A DNA stretch of 64,000 bases from Lachnotalea glycerini (GTDB taxonomy: Bacteria > Bacillota > Clostridia > Lachnospirales > Lachnospiraceae): assembly GCF_003201285.1 (NCBI RefSeq), contig NZ_QICS01000003.1, forward strand, positions 186,001 through 250,000, given 5' to 3'. Positions 45,891 to 54,169 of this stretch are shown piece after piece. Numbering within the stretch: position 1 is the stretch's first letter; the number at the start of each line of letters is the position of its first letter. The notes beneath the pieces are model-generated. The model saw only the letters and a program-made list of their open reading frames with translations, was not told the DNA's origin and searched no databases. Position numbers and translations under genes: made by a program.

Positions 45891-46574
45891 TTAATTTATT
45901 ATTTTCATAACTCTTTGTTTTGTCACAAAAGAGCTAATAAAGAACAATATCACTACCACGAGTTCTGCTGTAAGTAAAAAGTAATTCATATATAGTTTAC
46001 TCATATTAGCTGCCTTATAAATCAGCAATACAATCCCGATTCCAACTACTGATACAAAATATCCACTCAGCTTTAGGTTTCTTATCGTTAATGATAATAT
46101 AGAACCTAAAAAAGCGATAATAATGACAAAACAAATTAACATGAGATACAAGTTAAGTAGCTCGCTCCATTCCAAACCAATACTGTGCATTGAAGTTTTA
46201 TAAAACAACCGTAATTCCAAATTAGTAATTATAAATGCTATAAATGCATACAACGCTGATAGTATTGTAATAAATGAAACTTTACCTAAAATAATCGTTC
46301 TTATTTTTATAGGAGCTGAAATAAGTGTAATTAATGTTCTATGATATTTTTCTCCACCAATCACATCAAGTGATAATGTATTTGGTATTAAAAGCGTTAA
46401 TAGCATACTAATATATAGACAAGACTTCTCATGTGTATTTAATATAGCTATATCGTATTTAACAAATGGTAATATCAAAAGAATAGCGATCATCATGCAA
46501 TACCACTTTTTCATCGCTTTTCGTACTTGAAAGTTTTTAAACTCTTTTTTTAAAATCACAAAAAATATTCGCAC
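45891..46574 (-). CDS. ABC transporter permease (second)
   Basis: 227-residue membrane protein with six spans. It begins with a cytosolic basic stretch (VILKKEFKNFQVRKAMKKWY), then spans including MMIAILLILPFVKYDIAIL and SMLLTLLIPNTLSLDVIGGEK. The GGEKYHRTLITLISAPI segment is the ABC-2 coupling region. It lies 26 bp downstream of a similar permease, so a heterodimeric exporter is likely. Substrate unknown. Confidence 0.8.
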   Translation of the reverse strand: MRIFFVILKKEFKNFQVRKAMKKWYCMMIAILLILPFVKYDIAILNTHEKSCLYISMLLTLLIPNTLSLDVIGGEKYHRTLITLISAPIKIRTIILGKVSFITILSALYAFIAFIITNLELRLFYKTSMHSIGLEWSELLNLYLMLICFVIIIAFLGSILSLTIRNLKLSGYFVSVVGIGIVLLIYKAANMSKLYMNYFLLTAELVVVILFFISSFVTKQRVMKIIN

Positions 46575-46600
46575 ATTACACCCCCATAATTCATGAATCT

Positions 46601-47266
46601 CTACAGCCGAAAAGATAAGAATATTACTGCCTTATCCATATATTTTCTTGTCTTAATCCAATAAACAATACCAATGATTAATTGAATCACTAGATATACT
46701 CCTCTTAGTATCATGCGTTTTGTAAAATCAATATTGATAGGTACCGCTATTACATCTGCCAAAACAATATACAGTAATGTAGTAACAATAACTTTTAATG
46801 AACAACTTCTACTATCATCTGATAACAGCGAATAGTAAACTGCCTGCTTCGATGCATTATAAACACCTAATAGGAGTAAGACACATATCATTAGTAACTC
46901 CAAAAGAGAGTATACAAATTCATAATATTTGATATACGATATACTAACTCCAATGCTCATAGACAAACACAAAACACATCCACATGTAAGAAAACAAAAT
47001 AATGTCTTTCCCCTATATATACTTTTCATGGAGATCGGTGTTGATAATAATGTTTCTAGAGTTTTGTTCTCTTTCTCCTCGGTAAATAAACTTGGAGCTA
47101 GTTGTACAATTAGCAAAAAAGAAATAGTTGCAACAGTTACCATAAAATAATCTTTTTTAATAACTGGAGCTGCGATTCCACCGATCAGTATAGAAACTAT
47201 CAAAAAAAAGACCATTGCTTTATCAACAAACATCTCTTTTAGTTGCTTACTAATTATCAAATTCAT
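46601..47266 (-). CDS. ABC transporter permease (first)
   Basis: 221-residue permease with six spans, related in pattern to the next gene: MNLIISKQLKEMFVDKAMVF at the start and the ABC-2 coupling region TEEKENKTLETLLSTPISM. It overlaps the ATPase gene's end by 17 bp, a strong sign of coupled expression. With the second permease and the ATPase it forms an exporter. Confidence 0.82.
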   Translation of the reverse strand: MNLIISKQLKEMFVDKAMVFFLIVSILIGGIAAPVIKKDYFMVTVATISFLLIVQLAPSLFTEEKENKTLETLLSTPISMKSIYRGKTLFCFLTCGCVLCLSMSIGVSISYIKYYEFVYSLLELLMICVLLLLGVYNASKQAVYYSLLSDDSRSCSLKVIVTTLLYIVLADVIAVPINIDFTKRMILRGVYLVIQLIIGIVYWIKTRKYMDKAVIFLSFRL

Positions 47267-48200
47267 AATCTATATTCTCCTCTTCAATCTGTACATAAAG
47301 ACTTTCTAGATTAAATTGATCTTTCCGTATCTCACATATTCTTATATGATTTTTAGATAATGCCAGTACTAATTCAGAAATCATATAATCATTGGCATTT
47401 TTCACTGATAATTTTTCTTCTTTCAAATTCCATCCTAAATGAAATCCATCCAGAATCTCTTTTACTTTGTTTTTGTCACCCTCACTGAGATTCAGTAATG
47501 AGAACTGAGTCTCCAGCATATTCAGAGAACCATCTAAATGTATGGATTGCTCTCGTACACTCCGCCCATTTTTTATTATTACAATTGAATCACTGATTTT
47601 AACAACTTCATCCAGATTATGGGTAGAGATGATAAATGTTGTACCATACTTTTCTCTCATCGAATTCATTTCATCATGCAACAGCTGAATATTAATTGGA
47701 TCCAACGCGTTCACAGGTTCATCCATCAACACCAATTTGGGATTATGAAATAGCGTTCGAATTAAAGCTACTTTTTTCTTCATTCCTGATGAAAATTCTT
47801 TAATTCTTGTGTCCTTTTTATCATATAACTGAAACATAGAAAGCAGATCGACAATACGCTTTTTGTACTCAACAGTACTACATTGATAGAGGTCCGCAAA
47901 AAAATACAGATTATCTAAAACTGTTAGAGATTCATACAATCCTGTATCTTCTGATAATACACCAATCTGTTTTCTATTCCATTCTCTCTTACTAATGGGA
48001 TTACTTCCAAATACTTTGACATGCCCCGAATTAATCTCTAACAATCCCAATATAATACGTAATATTGTTGTTTTTCCGGCTCCGTTGTGACCTAGTAACG
48101 CTAATATCTCGCCTTGTTGTACATGAAAATTCAATCCATTTAACACCAAATTAGTTCCAAAACTTTTATGTACATCATCAAAATCAACTATATATGACAT
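47250..48200 (-). CDS. ABC exporter ATP-binding protein
   Basis: 316-residue ATPase. Walker A is GHNGAGKTT, the signature is FSSGMKKKVALI (degenerate), Walker B is LVLMDEPVNALDP and the switch His is in STHNLDE. A C-terminal extension of about 90 residues beyond the ATPase core is present, as in many CcmA-like exporter ATPases. AAGGAG lies 4 nt before the chosen ATG at 48200; seven extra codons upstream are not used. It follows the radical SAM gene by 34 bp, so the exporter may move that enzyme's product. Confidence 0.88.
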   Translation of the reverse strand: MSYIVDFDDVHKSFGTNLVLNGLNFHVQQGEILALLGHNGAGKTTILRIILGLLEINSGHVKVFGSNPISKREWNRKQIGVLSEDTGLYESLTVLDNLYFFADLYQCSTVEYKKRIVDLLSMFQLYDKKDTRIKEFSSGMKKKVALIRTLFHNPKLVLMDEPVNALDPINIQLLHDEMNSMREKYGTTFIISTHNLDEVVKISDSIVIIKNGRSVREQSIHLDGSLNMLETQFSLLNLSEGDKNKVKEILDGFHLGWNLKEEKLSVKNANDYMISELVLALSKNHIRICEIRKDQFNLESLYVQIEEENIDYEFDN

Positions 48201-48234
48201 AAAACTCCTTTCCGATTTCAAACTTGAATTACGA

Positions 48235-49350
48235 TCAATTTGGAATAAGATAGCTACTAATATATTGTGCTTCTACAAAATATTGATTTACTTCTCTTTC
48301 ACTGATTAGTTTACTCCGAAAAGATGGAATATTGATACGCAACTTACTTACTTCCGTAAATAACAATTCAAGATCAAATTTATCAATTGACTCTCTTAAT
48401 TCTGTTCCAGGATATGGTGTATTGATTGAGAATAATACATTTGCACCAAACTTCTCTTTCATATCTTTTCCCTTACTAATTGTTTCTTCAATGGTTTCCT
48501 TTGTGTCTAAATGGTGCCCTAGTATTATAGAGACATTCATCTTTAATCCTACTTTATGAGCCAATGTAACAGCAGTATAAAGCTGACTATATGTAATGTT
48601 CTTTTTGATTGATTTTAAAATCTCATCGTTACCACTTTCCATACCAAACTGAACCATGACACAACCTGCTTGTTTCATTTTAGCCAGTACTTCCTCAGTG
48701 ACAACATCAGCTCTTGACTCACACCCCCACTTAAACGAAACATTATACTTCTCGCCTAACTCATTGAGTAAATCACAAAACTCAATCGTACGTTTTGGAA
48801 TTAGAGTAAACGTATCATCGATAACAAAAAAATCAGTTAATTTAAACTGTTGATATACTGCATCAATTTCATCGATAATATTTTTCGGACTTCTGATGAT
48901 AACTTTATTTCCCCAGAATGCATGAGAAGAGCAAAAAATACACCGTCCAGGACATCCTCTTGAAGTAGATAAAGTAAAAGCATAACTATACTTATCTAGC
49001 TCAAGAACATTCCGGTCTGGAAAAGGCAATGCTTCAATATCAACAATACGCTTTCGCTCATTCACTATTATATCATCATTCTCTCTATATATTAAATTAT
49101 TAACTTGCTTTAACTCACCCTGACCTTTGATATAGTAATCACACAGTTGTACAAATGCTTCCTCTCCCTCACCTGCAATGGCACAATCAAATACACCACC
49201 CCTCAACATATCACGATAACAAAAAGTAGCACAGTGCCCTCCTGCAACAATCATTGCACTCGGTAACAATTGTTTCAATTTCTTAGCCAATGCTAATTGA
49301 ACATGCCAAGATTCAACATAAGTAGTAATACCTATAATCTTAGGTTTCAT
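48235..49350 (-). CDS. Radical SAM enzyme with shortened B12-binding domain
   Basis: 371-residue protein. Residues 1-70 are the later part of a cobalamin-binding fold (KPKIIGITTYVES, AGGH at 36-39, GEGE at 60-63). Residues 125-330 are a radical SAM barrel with the 4Fe-4S ligands Cys133, Cys137 and Cys140 in CPGRCIFC, and MVQFGMESGNDEIL. Full B12-type proteins have roughly 50 more N-terminal residues. A stop lies nine codons upstream in frame, so the start is either truncated or naturally short. An AGGAG site drives a five-codon frame MPYKL whose TGA overlaps this ATG. Product unknown; an ABC exporter follows directly. Confidence 0.75.
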   Translation of the reverse strand: MKPKIIGITTYVESWHVQLALAKKLKQLLPSAMIVAGGHCATFCYRDMLRGGVFDCAIAGEGEEAFVQLCDYYIKGQGELKQVNNLIYRENDDIIVNERKRIVDIEALPFPDRNVLELDKYSYAFTLSTSRGCPGRCIFCSSHAFWGNKVIIRSPKNIIDEIDAVYQQFKLTDFFVIDDTFTLIPKRTIEFCDLLNELGEKYNVSFKWGCESRADVVTEEVLAKMKQAGCVMVQFGMESGNDEILKSIKKNITYSQLYTAVTLAHKVGLKMNVSIILGHHLDTKETIEETISKGKDMKEKFGANVLFSINTPYPGTELRESIDKFDLELLFTEVSKLRINIPSFRSKLISEREVNQYFVEAQYISSYLIPN

Positions 49351-49571
49351 AACTTGTAAGGCATGTTGAAACTCCTACTTAATTTATGTAATATATATTG
49401 TAAAATATTTGCCTAATTTTTTCAACGCTTCAATGTAATTTATATTTTCTTGCTGAATTGTTAATCGAGAGTTCAGTTTGTAATTAATCGTCTTTACATT
49501 AACATGTATCATTCTATTTTCCAAAAATTTTGTTCCAACATAATCTATGAAAGTTCTCCGGACCGTCATCC

Positions 49572-49616
49572 CAAAAATCGAGTAGGAGGGAGTGATTAAC
49601 TCCCGTCCTCTCACAA
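49572..49616 (-). mobile_element. Group II intron 3' end remnant (domain VI)
   Basis: On the minus strand the segment GTTGTGAGAGGACGGGAG, then TTAATCACTCCC and TCCTACTCGAT matches, as I remember it, the domain VI hairpin and 3' end of bacterial group IIC introns (GTGTGAGAGG...CCTCCTACTCGAT). The preceding sequence does not form a recognisable domain V, and no intron reverse transcriptase is near, so only the last part survives. The 108-codon frame crossing it (49384-49710) is therefore not called as a gene. Confidence 0.5.
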
Positions 49617-49620
49617 CACT

Positions 49621-49698
49621 TATCCCGACTTTTAAGTTATCCTGAAATATCATAGCAAACCACGTTATTTTAGGATGTGTTTTATAAAAAGTCGGGAT
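49621..49698. repeat. 14-bp inverted repeat pair
   Basis: TTATCCCGACTTTT near 49620-49633 and its exact complement AAAAGTCGGGATAA near 49687-49700, about 50 bp apart, just upstream (minus strand) of the intron remnant. It may be a decayed intron stem or the end of another element. Confidence 0.4.
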
Positions 49699-49741
49699 AA
49701 CTTTTCTCACGGTTATAATTAATCTATCAATTATAACTGGA

Positions 49742-49882
49742 GGAATCTACACTAGGGAAAATGAACTTGCAGCATTAATTAATACGGCAAAAGCGGAGCT
49801 TGAGAGACTTGGATTGAAGTCTAGTACAATGTATTCTTATCATTACAGCATGGATTCTAGAATATACATAACGATGAATTGA
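49742..49882 (+). pseudogene. Possible integrase N-terminal remnant
   Basis: Short plus-strand frame without a start codon, reading TRENELAALINTAKAELERL, then GLKSSTMYSYHYSMDSRIY, then a stop. The helical pattern resembles the N-terminal SAM-like domain of tyrosine recombinases. Very short; identification is tentative. Confidence 0.3.
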
Positions 49883-50621
49883 TTGAAACCCAGTAAAATT
49901 AACATGTTCAGTAGTAATTTGATCCAAAATGGGCTCGTTATGACGTTCTGTCTAACGAGACAACTTTCCAGTGTTTAAGCAGCTTTGCAGCAATATCGTT
50001 ATGTATTTCCGCGAACCAAGCTTCAAGCTCTGTAATGTCCACGATTCAATGTTCTCTCTTTCCGTATTCCACATCTACTGCTCATATAAGTCCCCCTTAG
50101 AACCTTAGCTGTATTAGTTCCGTGCACAAATGACTATTTCCCATACTTCGAATTAATCATTTAAAGCAATGTCGCTACTGTTATTGAAATCCTAATAGAA
50201 CACAATAAACCTGTTTCAGAACTGCGTTTAACTCTCTTCTTTTCCCAATTTTTCTTACTTATACCTTGGTTACGATACAAGCTGTTCAAAATTTTCATAT
50301 GCGCCTTTGTTCATTATCATGTTTCCTCATATAAAGTACTCATACGAATACATGGTTTTCATTGAATGAACTACACATATCCATAATAAATCACACCTTT
50401 TATTTCGTTATCACGAATTATTAGGAGAGGATTTACAAATATGAAATAGACCAGATCGTAAAGTGAAAAAGTAAATTCCGTTTTTTGCACCCCAAAAAAA
50501 ATCAAATCTGTAATTTACTCTTGCACATTGTCTTTAATACAACTTTGATACAACAAGCACCCACGATTCAGAAAAAGCCAGCCAACACACACCTGCATCA
50601 GCCAGCCCTTTATTATCTCCT
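49883..50621. other. Degenerate DNA with coding fragments
   Basis: About 740 bp without an intact gene. Apart from the remnant at 49938-50088 it holds only short frames and A/T runs. The G+C and texture vary along it, in keeping with pieces of different origin. Confidence 0.4.
49938..50088 (-). pseudogene. Frameshifted small gene remnant
   Basis: A perfect ribosome site (AAGGGGGAC) lies before an ATG at about 50085 that opens MSSRCGIRKERTLN. The continuation only makes sense after a frameshift, into ITELEAWFAEIHNDIAAKLL and KHWKVVSLDRTS, then a stop. This looks like a once-functional protein of about 50 residues or the start of a larger one. No family recognised. Confidence 0.35.
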
Positions 50622-50828
50622 TCAATCCTTTTCATCTTTTTTCTTATGCGTCACACTTTCCTTATAGACTTCATCAAATTCATCGTAGATTTCCATCAGA
50701 TCTTTCTGTATTCTAAGCTTTTCAAGAACCCCTCGATAAACCTTAACACCGACCTTATAATCCAGTTCTTCCAGATGAAATACCATTGCTCTAATGTTAA
50801 GCGACTTTTTATCATCACCACCGATTTC
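50622..50828 (-). pseudogene. Start-less C-terminal remnant (68 codons)
   Basis: Minus-strand open frame bounded by a TGA upstream and lacking a start. It encodes a charged helical tail: GGDDKKSLNIRAMVFHLEEL, then VYRGVLEKLRIQKDLMEIYD, ending with KKKDEKD. Composition is clearly protein-like. It is probably the C-terminus of a mobile-element protein whose 5' part was removed. Confidence 0.45.
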
Positions 50829-50875
50829 TCAATTACTACACTTTATTTTCTGCAACCATTTTTTCTTCTGATTAC

Positions 50876-50900
50876 AACGTGTCCTTCGTAGCGACACGTT
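50876..50900 (+). terminator. Terminator-like hairpin upstream of the IS481-type element
   Basis: AACGTGTC (50876-50883) / GACACGTT (50893-50900) followed by TTTAT on the plus strand. Confidence 0.5.
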
Positions 50901-50970
50901 TTTATCATGCACTTATCTCTTTGAACCATTATAGTTTTTCTGTAACCCTGTATAAAAAGTGCATGAAAAA

Positions 50971-51009
50971 AGAGAAGAAACAGCCCCTACCAAAGTTCGT
51001 TTCTTCTCT
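50971..51009 (-). terminator. Terminator-like hairpin, leftward
   Basis: AGAGAAGAAAC (50971-50981) pairs exactly with GTTTCTTCTCT (50999-51009). Read on the minus strand it is followed by TTTTTTCATG. It may protect the element from outside transcription. Confidence 0.55.
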
Positions 51010-51049
51010 CTGCGCACATACCAACAGTGAGTGATCTATACACAACCTT

Positions 51050-51625
51050 ATGATAAGAAATTTTGAACTTTTTTGCAACCTTAAATTTATAAAAAAATCT
51101 GATTCAGAACTCTTTACCGAGTCAGTTTCTTCCATGAAACCGCAGGAACAATCCTGTCCCTTCTGTGGTGCACGACACTGCTGTTTTCTGCATGCCGTTT
51201 ACGAACGGGATCTTATTATTCTTAAGCATGGTATTCCTGTTGTCCTTAATCTTACCGTTCTCAGACTCATCTGCTCCTCCTGTCACCACACCCACGCCTT
51301 CCTTCCGGCATATCTTATCCCTTATGGCTCCTACAGTCTTTTCTTTATTTTGAAAGTTTTACGGCTGTATTTCCTGCATTCCCTTACCATCCGACAGCTT
51401 TGTGAGCGTTTTTCCATTGCTGTCTCCACTCTTTATGCTTGGATTCGTCTGTTTCAGCAGCAAAAAATCTTGTGGCTTGGAATCCTTAAACATGCATCTA
51501 CATCTCCATTTGATTTTCTTTCCCTTCTTTTTGATTCCGATTCCTTTCTCGAAGATTTTTTCCATCTTGCAAAGGTATCCTTTCTTCAGCCATTTCGGAT
51601 TACGGCACGTTCCCGCCTGCCATGA
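51050..51625 (+). CDS. DUF6431-type transposition protein (ORF A of an IS481-like element)
   Basis: 191-residue protein with a zinc-ribbon start (CPFCGARHCC, then a second pair LICSSCHHTH), a conserved FLPAYLIPYGSYSL turn and a helix-turn-helix near residues 118-145 (SLTIRQLCERFSIAVSTLYAW). This is the DUF6431 layout that accompanies IS481-type DDE transposases. It is probably full length, but its partner downstream is broken. No ribosome site is obvious before the ATG; a start at the internal MKPQEQ methionine is possible. It lies about 100 bp before ORF B on the same strand. Confidence 0.7.
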   Translation: MIRNFELFCNLKFIKKSDSELFTESVSSMKPQEQSCPFCGARHCCFLHAVYERDLIILKHGIPVVLNLTVLRLICSSCHHTHAFLPAYLIPYGSYSLFFILKVLRLYFLHSLTIRQLCERFSIAVSTLYAWIRLFQQQKILWLGILKHASTSPFDFLSLLFDSDSFLEDFFHLAKVSFLQPFRITARSRLP

Positions 51626-51725
51626 AACTCTGCTGTTTTTTCCCACTGCCTCCCACATAATTTCGGAATGGTACGGCATCTGCTTTTCGTTTATTATTTC
51701 CTTATCACGAAAAGGAGGACAGTTT

Positions 51726-52022
51726 ATGTCAAAATCTAACATATCACTACTTGAGACCGCCCATTTCCGGTTCGCACTGATTGCACCGGTAATCCAGGGC
51801 ACTTATTCGGATACTTCCGCATCTGCTTATTACCGCAGGGTAACAAAAAAACCCCTCACTCTTCCCGACGGTTCCCTCTTCCACTATCAGCCCGGTACCT
51901 TGGAAAAATGGGTAGAGTATTATAAAAAAGGCGGAATGGATGGTCTGATGCCAAAGGTACGCTCTGACAAAGGTTCCACCCGTACTCTCACCGATACAGC
52001 CATCTGTACCGTTCTCATATAA
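51726..52022 (+). pseudogene. IS481-type transposase (ORF B), truncated
   Basis: 98 codons from an ATG with a GGAGG site (9 nt). The protein opens MSKSNISLLETAHFRFALIA, then SASAYYRRVTKKPLTLPDGS and PGTLEKWVEYYKKGGMDGLM, the helix-turn-helix part of an IS481-like transposase. It stops after TDTAICTVLI, where family members continue for about 300 more residues with the DDE domain. The break coincides with the start of antisense integrase sequence, so the two were joined by deletion or recombination. Confidence 0.8.
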
Positions 52023-52402
52023 GTGTCTGAATAGCTTTGTCCCTCTTTATCTCTAAACTCTAATAATTGATTTTGCCATTGTAATACATCCGATGATTTA
52101 ATCGAACTTAAATTAAGTTTTCCGAAATAGGGCAAGATTTTCGATTCAATAATATGTTTTTTAGTCAAATATGTATTGTATTTTAATCTCGGTTTTTTAT
52201 CCTGCAAATAGATAGCAACAAAAGCTTCAAAGCTCATATTTATATCTTTTGTATATTTCTGTAAAAATTCTCGTTCCCATTCAAGTGCTTCTTTCTTCGT
52301 TACAAAACCTCTTTTTGTTTTTGGTTTTCTGTTTCCTTGCCAATCGGTATAGTAGCAATATACTTTCCACGTTCCTCTTTTGGAGTCTTTGCTAGCTGAC
52401 AT
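52018..52402 (-). pseudogene. Tyrosine integrase, N-terminal half only
   Basis: About 128 codons from an ATG with GGTGGAAAG upstream. It has the arm-binding AP2-like domain (KRGTWKVYCYYTDWQGNRKP, then GFVTKKEALEWEREFL) and the SAM-like core-binding domain (MSFEAFVAIYLQDKKPRLKY, then ILPYFGKLNLSSIKSSDVLQ). It ends at SDTYMRT, where the sequence changes to transposon DNA; the open frame continues as nonsense to 51920. The catalytic R-H-R-Y domain is gone, so the element can no longer excise by itself. Confidence 0.85.
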
Positions 52403-52444
52403 TATCTTTCCACCTTTCACCTTTAACTTCTGGATTACTTAGAC

Positions 52445-53082
52445 TTAATAGTTCCCTTTCCAGTTCCACATAGTTATAGTTTCGTTGCATGCAATTATTA
52501 AAACTGTTTTTTTTATTACTTGATGTTGGCTTAATACGTTTTCCACTCTCAATACACCATTTTTCAATTTAACATAAGGGTGTTCTATAATTCTTTGTAT
52601 TACATCATCTACTAAATCTTTGTTGTATTTTTGAAGTAACTCATTATATTCTTTTTGTGTAAGCTTTTCTTTTTCGAGAGTAGCTTTACACTCTTCTATA
52701 CTATACTTTTCTATACTATTCTCTACTACACTATACTCTGCCGTCCATTGACCGTCCATGGACTGTACAGATTTTTTATCTACGATTTGTGGTAATTTTT
52801 CTTTTAAATCTGAACGTTGCTTTTTCTCTACTAGCTTTTCATCTGGTCTCATTTTTAACAGTAACTCCCTATAAATGCTATCTGCCTTTCTATCTGGACG
52901 TAAACAATTATTTTCACGCCAGTCTACTATGAATGACACTAAATCTTCATTCAAAACATCAATAAAACCTTTTCCCAAAAGTATTTTTAAGTCATCTTCA
53001 TTTGATTTTGTGATGAAGACGGCATTTTCAGAAATTTAGCACTTTCCACAATTTTTTTTGCAAACATTCTTCTTTCAGCCAT
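52445..53082 (-). pseudogene. Element replication initiator, internally deleted
   Basis: The 5' part begins at an ATG with AAGGAG (53082) and reads MAERRMFAKKIVESAKFLKM then PSSSQN before going out of frame. The 3' part picks up in another frame as NEDDLKILLGKGFIDVLNED, then FIVDWRENNCLRPDRKADS and a charged tail. In intact replisome-organiser-like proteins of phages and integrative elements roughly 30-50 residues lie between these blocks, so a segment has been lost with a frameshift. The remaining 177-codon frame starts at an internal codon without a ribosome site and is unlikely to be functional. Confidence 0.65.
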
Positions 53083-53109
53083 TCTTATTCTCCTTGTACT
53101 TAAACGGAT

Positions 53110-53188
53110 AATATGATATTTTATAATTGTTAGGACATATCATATTATTCATGATTGTCTTTTGGCTCTTCCTTTGCCGAGGAAGAGC
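53110..53188. promoter_or_regulatory. Two inverted repeats between the HTH gene and the initiator pseudogene
   Basis: AATATGATAT (53110-53119) / ATATCATATT (53137-53146), possibly an operator or attenuator in front of the initiator, and GCTCTTCC (53165-53172) / GGAAGAGC (53181-53188) followed by TTTTTC on the plus strand, terminator-like. Confidence 0.45.
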
Positions 53189-53222
53189 TTTTTCATGCAT
53201 TTTTAGAAAGTCCATAACAATT

Positions 53223-53387
53223 TTATTCATAAAACTTTCTGTTAGCTTTTCCTGCTAAAACTATCAAATTTGGATTGCTTTTCAACATTTGCTGATTTAA
53301 GGATTTAATAATCTTATAACCTTGTGCTCTAGATACTCCCCAGTCCTCACATACTTCATTTACATCAACATACATTCTTTGTTTCAT
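53223..53387 (-). CDS. Small excisionase-like HTH protein
   Basis: 54-residue protein from the ATG with AAAGGAG (53387). It reads MKQRMYVDVNEVCEDWGVSR then AQGYKIIKSLNQQM and ends GKANRKFYE. The winged-helix pattern with a V-S-R-A-Q-G-Y turn is like small DNA-binding proteins found beside integrases of conjugative elements. Slightly shorter than expected at the C-terminus, but it ends cleanly. Divergent from the XRE regulator, with a palindromic operator between. Confidence 0.7.
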   Translation of the reverse strand: MKQRMYVDVNEVCEDWGVSRAQGYKIIKSLNQQMLKSNPNLIVLAGKANRKFYE

Positions 53388-53429
53388 AGCAATTTCTCCT
53401 TTCATGTATTATTTTTCTTTATTTTTGAT

Positions 53430-53454
53430 AATATGGTACATGTAGTACCATATT
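53430..53454. promoter_or_regulatory. Perfect 25-bp palindromic operator
   Basis: AATATGGTAC-ATGTA-GTACCATATT: two exact 10-bp arms around a 5-bp centre, in the divergent region between the HTH gene and the XRE regulator. This is the classical position for a Cro/CI-type repressor. A related AGTAC half-site lies at about 53507 next to the probable -10 box of the XRE gene. Confidence 0.75.
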
Positions 53455-53520
53455 CTATTCTATTTCAACAATTATTTTTATTTCTTATATTTCATTTGGC
53501 ATATATAGTACAATATGTGT

Positions 53521-53526
53521 TATAAT
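53521..53526 (+). promoter_or_regulatory. Candidate -10 box of the XRE regulator gene
   Basis: TATAAT at 53521-53526, 40 bp before the GTG start; the best -35 (TTGGCA at 53496-53501) is 19 bp away, rather far. A half-operator AGTAC lies between them, so autorepression is plausible. Confidence 0.4.
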
Positions 53527-53565
53527 ATATATATAAGTTATATAAAATGAAAAGGATGTTATAAA

Positions 53566-54111
53566 GTGACAATTGGTGAAAAAATTCAATTCTATAGAGA
53601 AATACGCGGACTTAGTCAAACTGCCCTTGCCGAGTTATCAGATGTTTCAATTAATACTTTAAGAAAGTATGAAAACAATACACGAAACCCAAAGCCAGAA
53701 CAAGTGCAAAAGATAGCAAATGCCCTACAAATAAGTATTCATGCCCTAATTGATATAGATATTAAATCTATAGATGATATAGCACCTTATTTATTTGAAA
53801 TAGCCAAAATAGGTGGAGTTGAATTCTGTGGTGAAAAAGATGCCAGCGGAAAATACATTAAAAATAGTATTACACTACAATTTAAATCTGATGTTTTGAA
53901 AATTTTTATCAAAGAATGGGCAGATAAACAGGAAGTAATTAATAAACTTAGAAATGATGCAAAAAACTCTCCAGATGAACAGGCAAAAGAGTATCTTCTT
54001 AAGCGTGCCGATGAAATAGAACAAGAAATTCATTTAAGAATCATTGATAGTCCAAGAATGATTGATAATAGTAAGGGAATTTCAGTTCGAATATATCCAA
54101 CTAACAATTAG
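53566..54111 (+). CDS. XRE-family repressor of the integrated element
   Basis: 181-residue regulator with a GTG start and AAAGGATG upstream. Residues 4-62 are a Cro/CI helix-turn-helix (GEKIQFYREIRGLSQTALAE, then SINTLRKYENNTRNPKPEQV). The C-terminal half is helical and charged (DEQAKEYLLKRADEIEQEI), without a LexA-type Ser/Lys peptidase or an ImmR-type metalloprotease motif, so derepression must be indirect. It probably binds the adjacent palindrome and represses the leftward element genes. Confidence 0.85.
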   Translation: MTIGEKIQFYREIRGLSQTALAELSDVSINTLRKYENNTRNPKPEQVQKIANALQISIHALIDIDIKSIDDIAPYLFEIAKIGGVEFCGEKDASGKYIKNSITLQFKSDVLKIFIKEWADKQEVINKLRNDAKNSPDEQAKEYLLKRADEIEQEIHLRIIDSPRMIDNSKGISVRIYPTNN

Positions 54112-54169
54112 TATTGATACCTACCTGATACCTAAATTTACAAGCATTTTGCAAGCACAACGCATAAAA

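Noticed and set aside
49384-49710. Minus-strand frame of 108 codons upstream of the radical SAM gene, first considered as a precursor peptide or partner
   Set aside because: It runs through a group II intron-like 3' end and an inverted repeat, so it is more likely chance coding across a remnant.
50929-51135. Minus-strand frame of 68 codons
   Set aside because: Crosses a perfect terminator-like hairpin and lacks a start signal.
51402-51725. The first 108 codons of the long frame ending at 52022
   Set aside because: They overlap ORF A in another frame and have no homology; the real ORF B starts at 51726 with a GGAGG site.
51359-51802. Minus-strand frame of 147 codons
   Set aside because: Shadow of the two transposition genes; no ribosome site and composition typical of antisense.
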